Shown here: piece after piece, positions 22,903-33,691 of the stretch
Position numbering within the stretch: the stretch's first letter is position 1
Layout of the letters: every line of letters begins with the position of its first letter
NCBI GenBank assembly: GCA_905618885.1
Contig: CAJQTC010000009.1
Span: 1 to 56,646, forward strand
DNA length: 56,646 nt
Direction: 5' to 3'
From: an uncultured Pelagibacteraceae bacterium
GTDB lineage: Bacteria > Pseudomonadota > Alphaproteobacteria > Pelagibacterales > Pelagibacteraceae
Program-made: the position numbers and the translations under genes
Notes under the pieces: model-generated
The model's input: the letters and a program-made list of their open reading frames with translations, nothing else
What the model was told of the DNA's origin: nothing
The model's database searches: none

Positions 22903-23142
22903 ATGAAAATTAAAATGGGAAATCAGGTTAAAATTATCACTGGTAAAGACAAAGGGAAAACGGGTGAAGTTATTGAAATTAACCGAAAATTAACCATGAT
23001 AAAAGTTAAAGCTATTAACCTTGTAAAAAAACATCAAAAACCAACTAAAGAAAATAAAGGTGGAATTATTTCAAAAGAAAGCTTTATTCATTTCTCAAAT
23101 ATTAAAAACTTAGATACAAAAAAAGAAATAACAAAAAAATAA
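22903..23142 (+). CDS. rplX: 50S ribosomal protein L24
   Basis: KOW motif KIKMGNQVKIITGKDKGKTGEVIEINRK; between rplN and rplE. Confidence 0.93.
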   Translation: MKIKMGNQVKIITGKDKGKTGEVIEINRKLTMIKVKAINLVKKHQKPTKENKGGIISKESFIHFSNIKNLDTKKEITKK

Positions 23143-23146
23143 ACAA

Positions 23147-23704
23147 ATGATACCTAGATTAAAAAATATTTATGATAAAGAAATTTTACCAAAGTTAATG
23201 GCAAAATTAAACTATACAAACAAGCATCAAGCTCCAAAAGTTCTTAAAGTAGTACTGAACGTTGGCCTAGGTGAGGATGCAACTGATGCAAAAAAAGTTA
23301 AATCTTGCCAGGATGACATCACCTTAATTGCAGGACAAAAAGCTATTGTAACAAAATTTAGAAAGTCCATTGCTAATTTTAAAACAAGAAAAGGTTTTGC
23401 GGCTGGTGTTAAAGTTACTTTGAGATCAACAAAAATGTATGAATTTATAGATAGACTTATAAATATAGCTCTTCCTAGAATTAAGGACTTTAGAGGACTA
23501 AATGAAAATGCTATTGATAAATTTGGTAATTATAGCTTTGGAATAAAAGAACACATTATTTTTCCCGAGGTAAACTTTGACAAAGTAGATAAAATTAGAG
23601 GGATGGACATTACTCTAGTTTGCAGTAGCAAATCTAAAGAAGCCACTTTCGAATTACTAAAAGAACTTAATTTTCCATTAACCAACATAAAGAAAAATAA
23701 CTAA
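23147..23704 (+). CDS. rplE: 50S ribosomal protein L5
   Basis: [43 protein letters not shown]. Confidence 0.98.
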   Translation: MIPRLKNIYDKEILPKLMAKLNYTNKHQAPKVLKVVLNVGLGEDATDAKKVKSCQDDITLIAGQKAIVTKFRKSIANFKTRKGFAAGVKVTLRSTKMYEFIDRLINIALPRIKDFRGLNENAIDKFGNYSFGIKEHIIFPEVNFDKVDKIRGMDITLVCSSKSKEATFELLKELNFPLTNIKKNN

Positions 23705-23706
23705 AT

Positions 23707-24012
23707 ATGGCTAAAATAAGCGCGATACAAAAAAACCTTAAAAGAATTAAGCTTACGGCTAAATTTTTAAAAAAAAGAACTGAATTGAAAAAAATTATAA
23801 AAAATAAGCAATTGCCCTTATCAGATAGATTTGAAGCACAACTAAAATTAAGCAAACTTCCACGAAACTCTTCAAAAATAAGAGTAGTTAACCGATGTGA
23901 AATTACCGGAAGACCACATGGTGTTTATCGTAAATTAAAAATGTCAAGAATAGCATTAAGAGAAATGGCTTCTTCTGGAAAAATTCCAGGCATGACTAAA
24001 TCAAGCTGGTAA
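23707..24012 (+). CDS. rpsN: 30S ribosomal protein S14 (zinc-independent, long form)
   Basis: [51 protein letters not shown]. Confidence 0.97.
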   Translation: MAKISAIQKNLKRIKLTAKFLKKRTELKKIIKNKQLPLSDRFEAQLKLSKLPRNSSKIRVVNRCEITGRPHGVYRKLKMSRIALREMASSGKIPGMTKSSW

Positions 24013-24022
24013 GGATAAAAAT

Positions 24023-24421
24023 ATGACTTTAATGGATCCAATAGGAGATATGTTTACAAGAATTAGGAATGGTCAATTAAGACTATTACCTAAAGTAGAA
24101 ATGCCATCATCAAAATTCAGACTAAAGATTTTAGAAGTTCTAAAAAGTGAAGGTTTTATTGCTAGTTACCATGTTGAAAAAAAAGATAACAACAAAGTCT
24201 CTTTGACAGTAGATTTAAAATATTATGAGGGTACACCAGTAATTAGAGAAATCAAAAGAGTGTCTAAACCAGGTAGAAGAGTTTATTCAAGCGCAACAAG
24301 CATACCTAGAATTCAAAACGGTTTAGGTTTAGCGATTATATCAACAAACAGAGGAATAATGTCTGATATCGATGCAAAAAAAAATAATATCGGCGGAGAG
24401 ATTATTTGTAGAGTATTTTAA
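24023..24421 (+). CDS. rpsH: 30S ribosomal protein S8
   Basis: DPIGDMFTRIRNGQLRLLPKVEMPSSKFRLKILEVLKSEGFI. Confidence 0.98.
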   Translation: MTLMDPIGDMFTRIRNGQLRLLPKVEMPSSKFRLKILEVLKSEGFIASYHVEKKDNNKVSLTVDLKYYEGTPVIREIKRVSKPGRRVYSSATSIPRIQNGLGLAIISTNRGIMSDIDAKKNNIGGEIICRVF

Positions 24422-24966
24422 TGTCTAAAATTGGAAAAAAAAATATACTAGTGCCAAAAGATTCGTCAGTTAAATCTGATAATGGTATTGTAACTATAAG
24501 CGGTCCAAAAGGTTCAAAAACCTTGTCTATAAATGATAAAATATTTTCAATGAAAATGAATGAAAAAAATGAATTTAACATTAAGCCTCTAGCGAAAGAT
24601 CTTGATACAAAAACTTCTGTTATGTGGGGAACTTACAGAAGTTTAATTAATAATGCTGTTCTTGGGGTTTCTACTGGTCATACTAAAATTTTAGACATTA
24701 CAGGAGTAGGTTTCAGGGCGAATTTGAAAGGGGAAATATTAAATCTTCAACTTGGCTTTAGTCATGATATTAATTTTAAAATTCCAAAAGAAGTAAAAAT
24801 AACAGTAGAAAAACAAATTATAATCACTATTACAGGTGTTGATAAAGAATTAGTTTCGAAAGTTGCATCCGATATTAAGACACTCAAGCCAGTAGAGCCT
24901 TACAAAGGTAAAGGCATTAAGGAAAGAGGCCAGTTCGTTCTTAGAAAAGAAGGGAAGAAGAAATAG
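24421..24966 (+). CDS. rplF: 50S ribosomal protein L6
   Basis: [12 protein letters not shown]...[23 protein letters not shown]. Confidence 0.98.
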   Translation: MSKIGKKNILVPKDSSVKSDNGIVTISGPKGSKTLSINDKIFSMKMNEKNEFNIKPLAKDLDTKTSVMWGTYRSLINNAVLGVSTGHTKILDITGVGFRANLKGEILNLQLGFSHDINFKIPKEVKITVEKQIIITITGVDKELVSKVASDIKTLKPVEPYKGKGIKERGQFVLRKEGKKK

Positions 24967-24967
24967 T

Positions 24968-25321
24968 ATGAAAAAATTAAATAATAAAAAAAAAAGAGTT
25001 CTTAGAAATAGAAAAAAATTAAAAAGTGTGTCTGTAAACAGATTCAGGGTATCTGTCTTTAAATCTTTAAAAAATATTTCTGCTCAAATTATAGATGACA
25101 AAGAGAAAAAAACACTTGTTTCAGCATCATCAATTGAAAAAGAGATTAAAGCTAACAAAAAAAAGAAAAGTGAAACTTCTACTTTGTTAGGAGAAATTCT
25201 AGCAAAAAGAGCTGCAGAAAAAAAAATTACCAAAGTTTATTTTGATCGTGGATCCTACAAGTATCACGGGCGTATAAAATTGTTTGCAGATTCATTAAGA
25301 AAGAATGGATTGGAGTTTTAA
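24968..25321 (+). CDS. rplR: 50S ribosomal protein L18
   Basis: [31 protein letters not shown]...[26 protein letters not shown]. Confidence 0.96.
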   Translation: MKKLNNKKKRVLRNRKKLKSVSVNRFRVSVFKSLKNISAQIIDDKEKKTLVSASSIEKEIKANKKKKSETSTLLGEILAKRAAEKKITKVYFDRGSYKYHGRIKLFADSLRKNGLEF

Positions 25322-25843
25322 ATGGCAGAATGGCAAAAAAGAGTAAGTGAATATAAAGAAAGATTGGTAGCAATTAACAGAATTACTAAAGTTGTTAAAG
25401 GTGGCAGAAGATTTGGATTTGCCGCACTAGTAGTTGTTGGAAATGAAAAAGGCTCAATAGGGGTAGGTTCTGGAAAGTCAAAACAAGTACCTAATGCTAT
25501 TAAAAAAGCTACTCAAGACGCAATAAGAAATTTAATAAAAATTCCTCTAAAAGACGGAAGAACATTGCATCACGATGTAAAAGGAAAAAATGGATCAGGA
25601 AAAGTCATATTAAGATCTGCCCCCGTTGGTACTGGAATTATTGCGGGCGGTCCAATTAGAGCAGTGTGTGATGTTCTTGGCATACAAGACATTGTTGCAA
25701 AATCTGTTGGATCTGCGAATCCACACAATGTAGTAAAAGCCTCTATCGATGCTTTACTTTCACAAGCTTCCCCGAAACTTTTGTCTGCCATGAGAGGAAA
25801 AAAAATATCTGAAATAGTTTCTAAGAGAGAGAACGTAAAATGA
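25322..25843 (+). CDS. rpsE: 30S ribosomal protein S5
   Basis: [51 protein letters not shown]. Confidence 0.98.
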   Translation: MAEWQKRVSEYKERLVAINRITKVVKGGRRFGFAALVVVGNEKGSIGVGSGKSKQVPNAIKKATQDAIRNLIKIPLKDGRTLHHDVKGKNGSGKVILRSAPVGTGIIAGGPIRAVCDVLGIQDIVAKSVGSANPHNVVKASIDALLSQASPKLLSAMRGKKISEIVSKRENVK

Positions 25844-26367
25844 AATTAAATAACTTAGTAAAAACTAATAGTAAAAAAATTAGACCTGGTCGTGGTATCG
25901 GCTCGGGTAAAGGTAAAACTGGTGGTAGAGGTATAAAAGGGCAAAAATCAAGATCAGGTGTAGCTATTAAGGCCTTCGAAGGTGGACAAACACCACTCTA
26001 CAGGAGATTGCCTAAAAGAGGTTTTAAGTCTCTTGCTCCAGATAATATCGCGATTATAAACCTTTCGTACTTACAAAAATTCCATGACAATAAAAGAATT
26101 GATCTTAGTGCACCTATTGATCTTAAACTTCTGCAAACTAAAAAAATTATTAATAAAAAATATATAAAACTTAAAATATTAGGAGATGGTGAGATTAAAA
26201 ATAAAACAAACATAACAGCAAATTTTGCTTCTAAGCAAGCTCAAGCTAAAATAGAGAAAGCTGGAGGAAGTCTTAATATTCTAAAAAAATTTGTTAAAAA
26301 AAAAACTGAACCTAAAAAAAGTAAAGACAGTAGTTCTGTTGAAATCCTTAAAAAACCCAAATCATAA
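25840..26367 (+). CDS. rplO: 50S ribosomal protein L15
   Basis: [28 protein letters not shown]...[17 protein letters not shown]. Confidence 0.97.
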   Translation: MKLNNLVKTNSKKIRPGRGIGSGKGKTGGRGIKGQKSRSGVAIKAFEGGQTPLYRRLPKRGFKSLAPDNIAIINLSYLQKFHDNKRIDLSAPIDLKLLQTKKIINKKYIKLKILGDGEIKNKTNITANFASKQAQAKIEKAGGSLNILKKFVKKKTEPKKSKDSSSVEILKKPKS

Positions 26368-27668
26368 TGTCTAATGAAAATTTAAATCAAGGTGCTTTTG
26401 CAAAAGCAAACGATTTAAAAAGTAGAATTTTTTTTACTATAGGCCTTTTAATTGTTTATAGATTAGGAACCTATGTTCCTTTAGCTGGCATTGATCCACA
26501 GGCATTAACACAAGTAATGAGTAGCAACCAAAAAGGTTTACTTGGAATGTTTAATGTTTTTTCAGGAGGAGCTGTAACACGTATGGCTATTTTTGCATTA
26601 GGTATCATGCCATATATATCTGCCTCAATTATAATTCAACTTTTAACCGGTGTTTCTGATTATTTTAAAAATTTAAAAGCACAAGGTGAAATAGGAAGAA
26701 AGAAAATTACACAATTAACAAGATACGGAACTGTCTTTATAGCATGTCTCCAAGGATATGGTGTATCTGTAGGCTTAGAAAATGCGGGTTCCTTAGTTCT
26801 AGATCCAGGTATGTCTTTTAGATTAACAACAACCATCTCATTAGTAGCTGGTACTACTTTTTTAATGTGGCTTGGTGAACAGATTACGTTAAGAGGTGTT
26901 GGTAACGGAATTTCTCTGATAATTTTTTCAGGAATTGTCGCTGAAATACCAAGAGCCCTCGCTTCTACTTTTGAATTAGGACGTACTGGTGCACTCTCAG
27001 CAACATTAATTGTAATTATTTTTATATTAGTAATTTTTACAGTGCTTTTTATAGTTTTTTTTGAAAGAGCGGTTCGAAAAATATTAATTAACTATCCAAA
27101 GCGACAAATGGGAAATAAAGTATACGGAGGTGAGTCTTCTCATTTACCACTTAAAATAAATACAGCTGGGGTTATACCTGCAATCTTTGCATCTGCTTTA
27201 TTGCTACTACCAGTGACGTTAACTAACTTTGGTTTTTCTGATTCAGATACTTTTTTAAGTATTTCTTCAATGTTTACACAGGGTCAACCACTTTACATGT
27301 TGCTTTACGCATCTGGAATTATTTTTTTCTCTTTTTTTTACACATCTATAGTTTTCAATCCAGCAGAAACTGCTGAAAATTTAAGAAAATATGGAGGATA
27401 TATTCCTGGCATTAGACCAGGAGAAAGATCAGCTGAATATATTGAAATTATTTTAAACAGACTGACAACAATAGGTGCAACATATTTAACTTTTGTTTGT
27501 TTGCTTCCTGAATTTTTAATCTCAAAATATCCAATACCGTTTTATTTAGGTGGCACTTCAATTCTAATTGTTGTTGTTGTAGCTATGGATACAGTAACAC
27601 AAGTACAAACTAGATTGATGAGCTCACAGTACGAATCTTTGATTAAAAAAACTAAATTTGGCAAATAA
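26367..27668 (+). CDS. secY: Preprotein translocase subunit SecY
   Basis: LKSRIFFTIGLLIVYRLGTYVPLAGIDPQAL...GMFNVFSGGA; 433 aa polytopic. Confidence 0.98.
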   Translation: MSNENLNQGAFAKANDLKSRIFFTIGLLIVYRLGTYVPLAGIDPQALTQVMSSNQKGLLGMFNVFSGGAVTRMAIFALGIMPYISASIIIQLLTGVSDYFKNLKAQGEIGRKKITQLTRYGTVFIACLQGYGVSVGLENAGSLVLDPGMSFRLTTTISLVAGTTFLMWLGEQITLRGVGNGISLIIFSGIVAEIPRALASTFELGRTGALSATLIVIIFILVIFTVLFIVFFERAVRKILINYPKRQMGNKVYGGESSHLPLKINTAGVIPAIFASALLLLPVTLTNFGFSDSDTFLSISSMFTQGQPLYMLLYASGIIFFSFFYTSIVFNPAETAENLRKYGGYIPGIRPGERSAEYIEIILNRLTTIGATYLTFVCLLPEFLISKYPIPFYLGGTSILIVVVVAMDTVTQVQTRLMSSQYESLIKKTKFGK

Positions 27669-27679
27669 ATAAACCTAAG

Positions 27680-28330
27680 ATGAATATTATTATATTTGGC
27701 CCGCCTGGAGCAGGAAAAGGAACTCAATCTGAATTTATAGTAAAAAAATTTAATCTTTTTAAATTATCTACTGGCGACCTACTAAGAGAAGAAATAAATA
27801 AAGAAACCTCCCTAGGATTAAAAATAACTTCAATAGTTAATTCTGGTTCTTTAGTTTCAGATGATATCATAAATAGCTTAATTGAAAATATTGTTTCAAA
27901 TCAAACATATAAAAACAAGATTATTTTTGATGGTTATCCAAGGAATTTACCTCAGGCTGAAAACTTAAATAAACTTCTTCTTAAATACGATCAAAGAATT
28001 GATATTGTTATAAGATTAAAAGTTTCTTTAAATGTTATTAAAAAAAGAATTACCGGTAGAGTTATTTGTTCTAAATGTGGAAAAACTTTTAATGAATTTT
28101 TTAACCCGCCTAAAGATAACGAAAAATGTTGTAAAAAAGAGTTTTTACAAAAAAGAGATGATGACAATGTTGACGTTGCCATAAAAAGATTTGAAACTTA
28201 CGAAAATTCAACTGAGCCAGTTCTAGATTTCTATAAAAAAATGAATCTAGTAAAAGATGTAAATGGAGAAATTGATATTGAGAGTATTTACAGCAAAATA
28301 AACGATTATTTGAGCGTTATAGAGGGTTGA
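27680..28330 (+). CDS. adk: Adenylate kinase
   Basis: MNIIIFGPPGAGKGTQSEFIVKKFNLFKLSTGDLLREEI...FDGYPRNLPQAE. Confidence 0.98.
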   Translation: MNIIIFGPPGAGKGTQSEFIVKKFNLFKLSTGDLLREEINKETSLGLKITSIVNSGSLVSDDIINSLIENIVSNQTYKNKIIFDGYPRNLPQAENLNKLLLKYDQRIDIVIRLKVSLNVIKKRITGRVICSKCGKTFNEFFNPPKDNEKCCKKEFLQKRDDDNVDVAIKRFETYENSTEPVLDFYKKMNLVKDVNGEIDIESIYSKINDYLSVIEG

Positions 28331-28354
28331 CTTTGCAAAATAACGCAATATAAA
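28327..28354 (+). promoter_or_regulatory. Putative sigma70 promoter for rpsM-rpsK-rpoA-rplQ
   Basis: TTGACT (28327-28332, overlapping the adk stop codon), 16-bp spacer, TATAAA (28349-28354). Confidence 0.6.
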
Positions 28355-28387
28355 TACACTTTTTAAAAACATTATACTCAATAAATT

Positions 28388-28768
28388 ATGGCCCGAATAG
28401 CCGGAATTAACATTCCTCCGAACAAAATTGTAAGCATTGGATTAACTTATATACATGGAATAGGCTTACACAGTTCAAAAAATATTTGTAATAAACTTGA
28501 AATTCCTCAAGACGCTAGAGTAAATAGTCTAACCGAAGATCAGGTCTTAAAAATTACAGAATATGTAAATACAAATCATAAAGTTGAGGGTGATTTACGT
28601 AGAGAGGTATCATTAAATATTAAACGATTAGTAGATTTAGTAACCTATCGAGGTACTAGACATAAAAAAAAATTACCAGTCAGAGGACAAAGGACTCACA
28701 GCAATGCACGTACCAGAAAAGGTAAGGCAATAGCAATAGCAGGAAAAAAACTTACTCCTCAAAAATAG
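28388..28768 (+). CDS. rpsM: 30S ribosomal protein S13
   Basis: [26 protein letters not shown]...[26 protein letters not shown]. Confidence 0.98.
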   Translation: MARIAGINIPPNKIVSIGLTYIHGIGLHSSKNICNKLEIPQDARVNSLTEDQVLKITEYVNTNHKVEGDLRREVSLNIKRLVDLVTYRGTRHKKKLPVRGQRTHSNARTRKGKAIAIAGKKLTPQK

Positions 28769-28778
28769 CAGTTAAAAT

Positions 28779-29243
28779 ATGAATAAAAAAATTGAAGATA
28801 AAAAAGAAACTAAGCCTTTAAAGACAGAATCAGTAAAAAAAGATAAAGTTGTTGAAAAAATTTCTACTTTTAAAAAAAAAAAAAAAACTAAAAGAAATAT
28901 AACCTCAGGAATAGCTTACGTTTATTCAACTTTTAATAATACAATTATCTCAATAGCCGATGAAAGTGGAAATGTTATTTCCTGGTCTTCTGCAGGCGCT
29001 AAAGGTTTTAAAGGATCAAGGAAATCAACTCCATACGCTGCCCAAGTCGCTGCAGACGATGCTGGAGGAAAAGCATACGAACAAGGTGTAAGAACTTTAT
29101 CCGTAGAAGTAAAAGGTCCAGGTTCTGGCAGAGAAACTGCTTTAAGAGCATTTCAATCAAAAGGTTTTAAAATCACATCAATTAAAGACACAACACCTAT
29201 GCCACATAATGGTACAAGGCCACCTAAAAGAAGGAGAGTATAA
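28779..29243 (+). CDS. rpsK: 30S ribosomal protein S11 with Lys-rich N-terminal extension
   Basis: [49 protein letters not shown]. Confidence 0.98.
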   Translation: MNKKIEDKKETKPLKTESVKKDKVVEKISTFKKKKKTKRNITSGIAYVYSTFNNTIISIADESGNVISWSSAGAKGFKGSRKSTPYAAQVAADDAGGKAYEQGVRTLSVEVKGPGSGRETALRAFQSKGFKITSIKDTTPMPHNGTRPPKRRRV

Positions 29244-30277
29244 TGCAAACATCAAGTAATATTATAGATAGTAATTGGAAAGCGTTAATCAAACCAAACA
29301 AATTAGTAATTAATAGCAATGAGGACAAATCCTCAGCTTCAGTTGTCGCTGAACCTTTAGAGAGAGGTTTTGGTCAAACATTAGGAAATGCACTGAGAAG
29401 AATTTTACTTTCTTCTGTACAAGGTGCTGCCGTTACAGCAATTCAAATCGACGGAGTGTTACATGAATTTTCGTCAATAAAAGGTGTAAGAGAAGACGTT
29501 ACAGATATAGTTTTAAATGTAAAAAGTTTAGCAATTAAGTCTTCGGTAAATTCTCCAAAAAAAATTATATTAGATGTCAAAGGCCCAAAAGAAGTAAAAG
29601 CTAAAGATATAACATTGCCTTCAGAAATAGAGATTTTAAACCCCGAACAACTTATCTGTAATTTAGATGAAAAAACTAATTTTCACATGGAACTAATAGT
29701 TAACACAGGAAAAGGTTATGTACCCTCTACAAAAAACAAAGGCGAAGATAGCCCATTAGGATTAATCGCTGTAGATTCATTGTTTAGTCCAGTAAAAAAA
29801 GTTTCATATACCGTTGAAAACACAAGAGCTGGTAGTGTTTTAGATTATGACAAATTATTAATGAATATAGAAACAAACGGTACTGTAAATGCTGAAGATG
29901 CTATTGCATATGCAGCAAGAATATTCCAAGATCAGCTATCAATGTTTGTTAATTTTGATGATCCAAAAGAGGTTATTAAAGAAACTGTATCTACCGAACC
30001 TGAGTTTAATAAGAATTTATTAAAAAGAGTGGAGGAATTAGAACTTTCAGTTAGGTCTATGAATTGCTTGAAAAATGACAATATAATTTACATAGGTGAT
30101 CTAGTTCAAAAAACTGAACCTGAAATGTTAAGAACTCCCAACTTTGGTAGAAAATCTTTAAATGAAATTAAAGAAGTTTTAAGCACAATGTCATTATATT
30201 TAGGCATGGAAATACCAAATTGGCCACCAGATAATATTGCTGAAATGTCCAAAAAATTGGAAGAAAACAATTATTAA
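29243..30277 (+). CDS. rpoA: DNA-directed RNA polymerase subunit alpha
   Basis: [58 protein letters not shown]. Confidence 0.99.
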   Translation: MQTSSNIIDSNWKALIKPNKLVINSNEDKSSASVVAEPLERGFGQTLGNALRRILLSSVQGAAVTAIQIDGVLHEFSSIKGVREDVTDIVLNVKSLAIKSSVNSPKKIILDVKGPKEVKAKDITLPSEIEILNPEQLICNLDEKTNFHMELIVNTGKGYVPSTKNKGEDSPLGLIAVDSLFSPVKKVSYTVENTRAGSVLDYDKLLMNIETNGTVNAEDAIAYAARIFQDQLSMFVNFDDPKEVIKETVSTEPEFNKNLLKRVEELELSVRSMNCLKNDNIIYIGDLVQKTEPEMLRTPNFGRKSLNEIKEVLSTMSLYLGMEIPNWPPDNIAEMSKKLEENNY

Positions 30278-30280
30278 ATA

Positions 30281-30718
30281 ATGAGACACGGATTAGGACA
30301 TAGAAAGTTAAATAGAACTGCAGAGCATAGAAAGGCTCTATTTCAAAATATGCTTAATTCGTTAATTAAGTACGAACAAATAACTACAACTCTACCTAAA
30401 GCCAAAGAGCTCAAGCCTTTAATAGATAAAGTTATCACTATTGGAAAAAAAAATAATTTAAGCAATAAAAAAAGATTGTTCTCAAAATTACAAGACAAGA
30501 GTTCAGTAGTTAAAGTTTTTGACATACTTTCTTCCAGGTATCAAAAAAGACAGGGAGGATATTCAAGAGTACTAAAAGCGGGTTTCAGATATGGAGATGA
30601 CGCACCTATGGCAATTATTGAACTTGTAGACAGAAATTTAGAAGCAAAAAAAATTGATAAGCCAAAAAAAGTTGAAACTAAAGAAAAAGAACTAACGCCA
30701 GTTGCAGCATCCAAATAA
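30281..30718 (+). CDS. rplQ: 50S ribosomal protein L17
   Basis: [50 protein letters not shown]. Confidence 0.98.
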   Translation: MRHGLGHRKLNRTAEHRKALFQNMLNSLIKYEQITTTLPKAKELKPLIDKVITIGKKNNLSNKKRLFSKLQDKSSVVKVFDILSSRYQKRQGGYSRVLKAGFRYGDDAPMAIIELVDRNLEAKKIDKPKKVETKEKELTPVAASK

Positions 30719-30739
30719 TTTTCATAAGATATCTCTACA

Positions 30740-31654
30740 ATGTTTAAAAAGTTTGAGGTAGAAAAAGATTTTAATAATACACGTTTTGATCGATGGTTTA
30801 AAAACAAAGTATTAGATATCCCTCAAGGCTTAATAGAAAAAATTATTAGAAAAAACCTGGCAAAAGTTAATGGTAAAAAAACTAAAAGTTCTTATCGCGT
30901 AAAAGAAAATGATGTCATAGAGATTTTTAATATTGATAAGATTAAAAAAACAGAAAAAAACATAATTACACAATATATACCCTCACCAAGTGAGCGAGAT
31001 AAGTATGATGATTTTATTATAGAAAATAATGAAAATTTTATAGTCATAAATAAACCCGCAGGAATTGCCGTACAATCTGGAACAAAATCTTTTAAAAACA
31101 TAGTCGACACTTTAAGAAAAACAAAATATTTTGAAGACTCAAAACCTTTTATCGTTCATAGACTAGACAAAGAAACTTCTGGTATTTTAATAGTTGCTAA
31201 GAACAGAGAATATGCTCAATTATTTACATCTTTATTTCGTATAAGAAAAATTCACAAAACTTATATAGCTGTAGTTTATGGTGAAGTTTCTAGTAATATA
31301 AAAGTTTTGGAAGATGATTTAGTTCTATATGAAAAAGAAAGAAGAATAGTTCAAAAAGCAATTTCTTATGTTAAAATTTTGAAAAGTGGTTCTGAATATT
31401 CCTTGTTAGAACTAAGACCAATAACAGGAAGAAAACATCAACTAAGAAAACAATTATATAATATAGGTAATTCCATAATTGGTGACGATAAATATTATGT
31501 CAAAAGAGGCAAGGATTTTATAAAAAGTAATAATTTAATGTTACACGCATATGAAATAAAATTTATGATTAATAATGTTAAATATAATTTTTCTGCAGAC
31601 TTCAATAAAGAATTCAAAGATTTTCTTATAAAAAAAGACCTAAATATTTTTTAA
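30740..31654 (+). CDS. rluC: RluA-family 23S rRNA pseudouridine synthase (RluC-like)
   Basis: S4-like N-terminus plus FIVINKPAGIAVQSGT, IVHRLDKETSGILIVAKN, ITGRKHQLRKQL. Confidence 0.85.
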   Translation: MFKKFEVEKDFNNTRFDRWFKNKVLDIPQGLIEKIIRKNLAKVNGKKTKSSYRVKENDVIEIFNIDKIKKTEKNIITQYIPSPSERDKYDDFIIENNENFIVINKPAGIAVQSGTKSFKNIVDTLRKTKYFEDSKPFIVHRLDKETSGILIVAKNREYAQLFTSLFRIRKIHKTYIAVVYGEVSSNIKVLEDDLVLYEKERRIVQKAISYVKILKSGSEYSLLELRPITGRKHQLRKQLYNIGNSIIGDDKYYVKRGKDFIKSNNLMLHAYEIKFMINNVKYNFSADFNKEFKDFLIKKDLNIF

Positions 31655-32251
31655 ATTTTTTATAAAAATTTTTTTTAAGGTTATATCTATATTCAATAAT
31701 TTTTTTTTACTCTCTTTTTCTACCGAAGTAACTTTATTGTTATTTAGACCACATGGAATTATTTTCTTGTAAGGTTTTAAATTATTATTAATATTTATTG
31801 AACACCCGTGGTATGCAATCCATTGAGATACTCTTATTCCAATTGCTGCAATTTTTTTTCCTTTAACCCAAACTCCTACATTTTCCTTGTCTGTATAACT
31901 TTTAATTTTGTAAATTTTAAGAAACTCAACAATACTTGTTTCAACATTTTTAACTAAATTTTTAACATCTTTTTTTTTGTTGTTTAAATTTAAAACAAAA
32001 TAAACTATTTTTTGTCCAGGATTATGAAGGGTTATTTTTCCACCTCTATTAGTTTCAATAATTTTTATTCTTTTATCTAATATTTCATTTTTTTCCGACC
32101 GAATACCACCTGTAAAAGTTAATGGGTGTTCCAATATCCACAGTAAGTCTTTACCTTTTTGCTTTTTAAGTGAATCTACTCGCTTTTTTAGAAATTTATA
32201 CGCAGATTTATAAGGTATTAATTTTTTACTTATCTTAACTTCTAAAGTCAT
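31640..32251 (-). CDS. lipB: Lipoyl(octanoyl) transferase
   Basis: LLWILEHPLTFTGG, GGKITLHNPGQKIVYFVLNL, KIAAIGIRVSQWIAYHG, IIPCG catalytic Cys motif. Confidence 0.92.
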   Translation of the reverse strand: MTLEVKISKKLIPYKSAYKFLKKRVDSLKKQKGKDLLWILEHPLTFTGGIRSEKNEILDKRIKIIETNRGGKITLHNPGQKIVYFVLNLNNKKKDVKNLVKNVETSIVEFLKIYKIKSYTDKENVGVWVKGKKIAAIGIRVSQWIAYHGCSININNNLKPYKKIIPCGLNNNKVTSVEKESKKKLLNIDITLKKIFIKNLKNI

Positions 32252-32314
32252 TTTAAATTGAATTTTATCACTAGATCAACTAATAGTCTCACAAATAATG
32301 TAAAAGGAATTTTT

Positions 32315-33691
32315 ATGAGTCTTATAAAATCGACAGGAAATAAAAAAGTAAACTTCGATTTTAATAAAAATTTTATTACAGTTTTTAATGATAAAATCAA
32401 TAATAATGACCACCAGTTTATCAGTCAGACATTAAAAGATCTTCATCCTTCAGATACCGCAAATCTAATAGAAAACTTATCGCACGAAACACGTGTAAAA
32501 TTAATTGAAATAGATTCACTATATATTGCTCCTGAAATTTTTATTGAATTAAACGAATCTATCCAAGGAGAAGTCTTACAATTACTCTCAATAGATTCAG
32601 TTTCAAATATAATTAAAAGATTGCAGTCTGATGACGCTGTTTCGATTCTTGAAAATCTTGATTTAAAAAAAAAAAATTTAATTTTAAATAAGCTACCTCC
32701 TAAAGATAGATTTCTTTTAGAAGAAGGTTTAAGCTATCCAGAAGATTCTGCTGCACGTATAATGCAGCGTGAATTTGCTGCTATACCAAGTGACTGGACT
32801 GTAGGACAAACGATAGATTATTTAAGAGAGAGCAAAGACTTACCAGAAGAATTTTTAGAAATATTTATTATTGACAATGATTTTAAACCTATAGGCACTG
32901 TCCCTTCTTCAAAAGTCTTAAGAATGCCCAGGGATTCTAAAATGAATTCAATAATGAGAGAAATGCCTGTTCTTATATCTGTTAACATGGACAAAGAGGA
33001 AGTAGGTCACACTTTTGAAAATTATAATCTAGTATCTGCTGGTGTTGTAAATAAAAATAATAAATTAGTAGGAATGATTACAGCAGATGATGTTGTTACA
33101 GTTGTTCAGGAAGAGGCTGAAGAAGACGTTTTAAGACTGGCAGGGGTAGGGAACGAAGAAATTACAGACACAGTGTTTGTAAAAACTAAAAGAAGATTTA
33201 ATTGGTTGTTAGTTAATCTAGCTACAGCATTGTTGGCATCGTGGGTGATTAGTATTTTTGGTGCAGAGATTGAAAAAGTTGTTGCCTTAGCTTTTCTAAT
33301 GCCAATTGTAGCCTCTATGGGTGGTAATGCAGGAATGCAAACGTTAGCTGTTACAATTAGAGCAATTGCAACTAAGGAATTATCAAGCAGCAATATAAAT
33401 AAAATAATTACTAAGGAATTTTTTATAGGTGTGTTAAATGGAATTATTTTTGCAATTATAACAGCTGTTATAGTCCAACTATGGTTTAAGCAAATAGATC
33501 TTTCTATAATTATAGCTGCTTCTATGGTGTTAAATATGATTGTGGCAGGACTATTTGGAATTTTAATTCCGGTGACTTTAAAAAAAATGAATATTGATCC
33601 AGCTTTAGCGTCTAGTGTTTTTGTGACTACTGTTACTGATGTAATTGGTTTTTTATCTTTTTTAGGTATTGGTTCATTAGTCTTTCTATAG
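32315..33691 (+). CDS. mgtE: Magnesium transporter MgtE
   Basis: DLHPSDTANLIENL..., CBS domains, FLMPIVASMGGNAGMQTLAVTIRAIA; start re-called at ATG 32315. Confidence 0.93.
   Translation: MSLIKSTGNKKVNFDFNKNFITVFNDKINNNDHQFISQTLKDLHPSDTANLIENLSHETRVKLIEIDSLYIAPEIFIELNESIQGEVLQLLSIDSVSNIIKRLQSDDAVSILENLDLKKKNLILNKLPPKDRFLLEEGLSYPEDSAARIMQREFAAIPSDWTVGQTIDYLRESKDLPEEFLEIFIIDNDFKPIGTVPSSKVLRMPRDSKMNSIMREMPVLISVNMDKEEVGHTFENYNLVSAGVVNKNNKLVGMITADDVVTVVQEEAEEDVLRLAGVGNEEITDTVFVKTKRRFNWLLVNLATALLASWVISIFGAEIEKVVALAFLMPIVASMGGNAGMQTLAVTIRAIATKELSSSNINKIITKEFFIGVLNGIIFAIITAVIVQLWFKQIDLSIIIAASMVLNMIVAGLFGILIPVTLKKMNIDPALASSVFVTTVTDVIGFLSFLGIGSLVFL

Noticed and set aside
31655-31680. AAATTTTT-TAT-AAAAATTT palindrome near the rluC/lipB junction as bidirectional terminator
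   Set aside because: All-AT stem inside the lipB coding sequence; too weak to support a terminator call.
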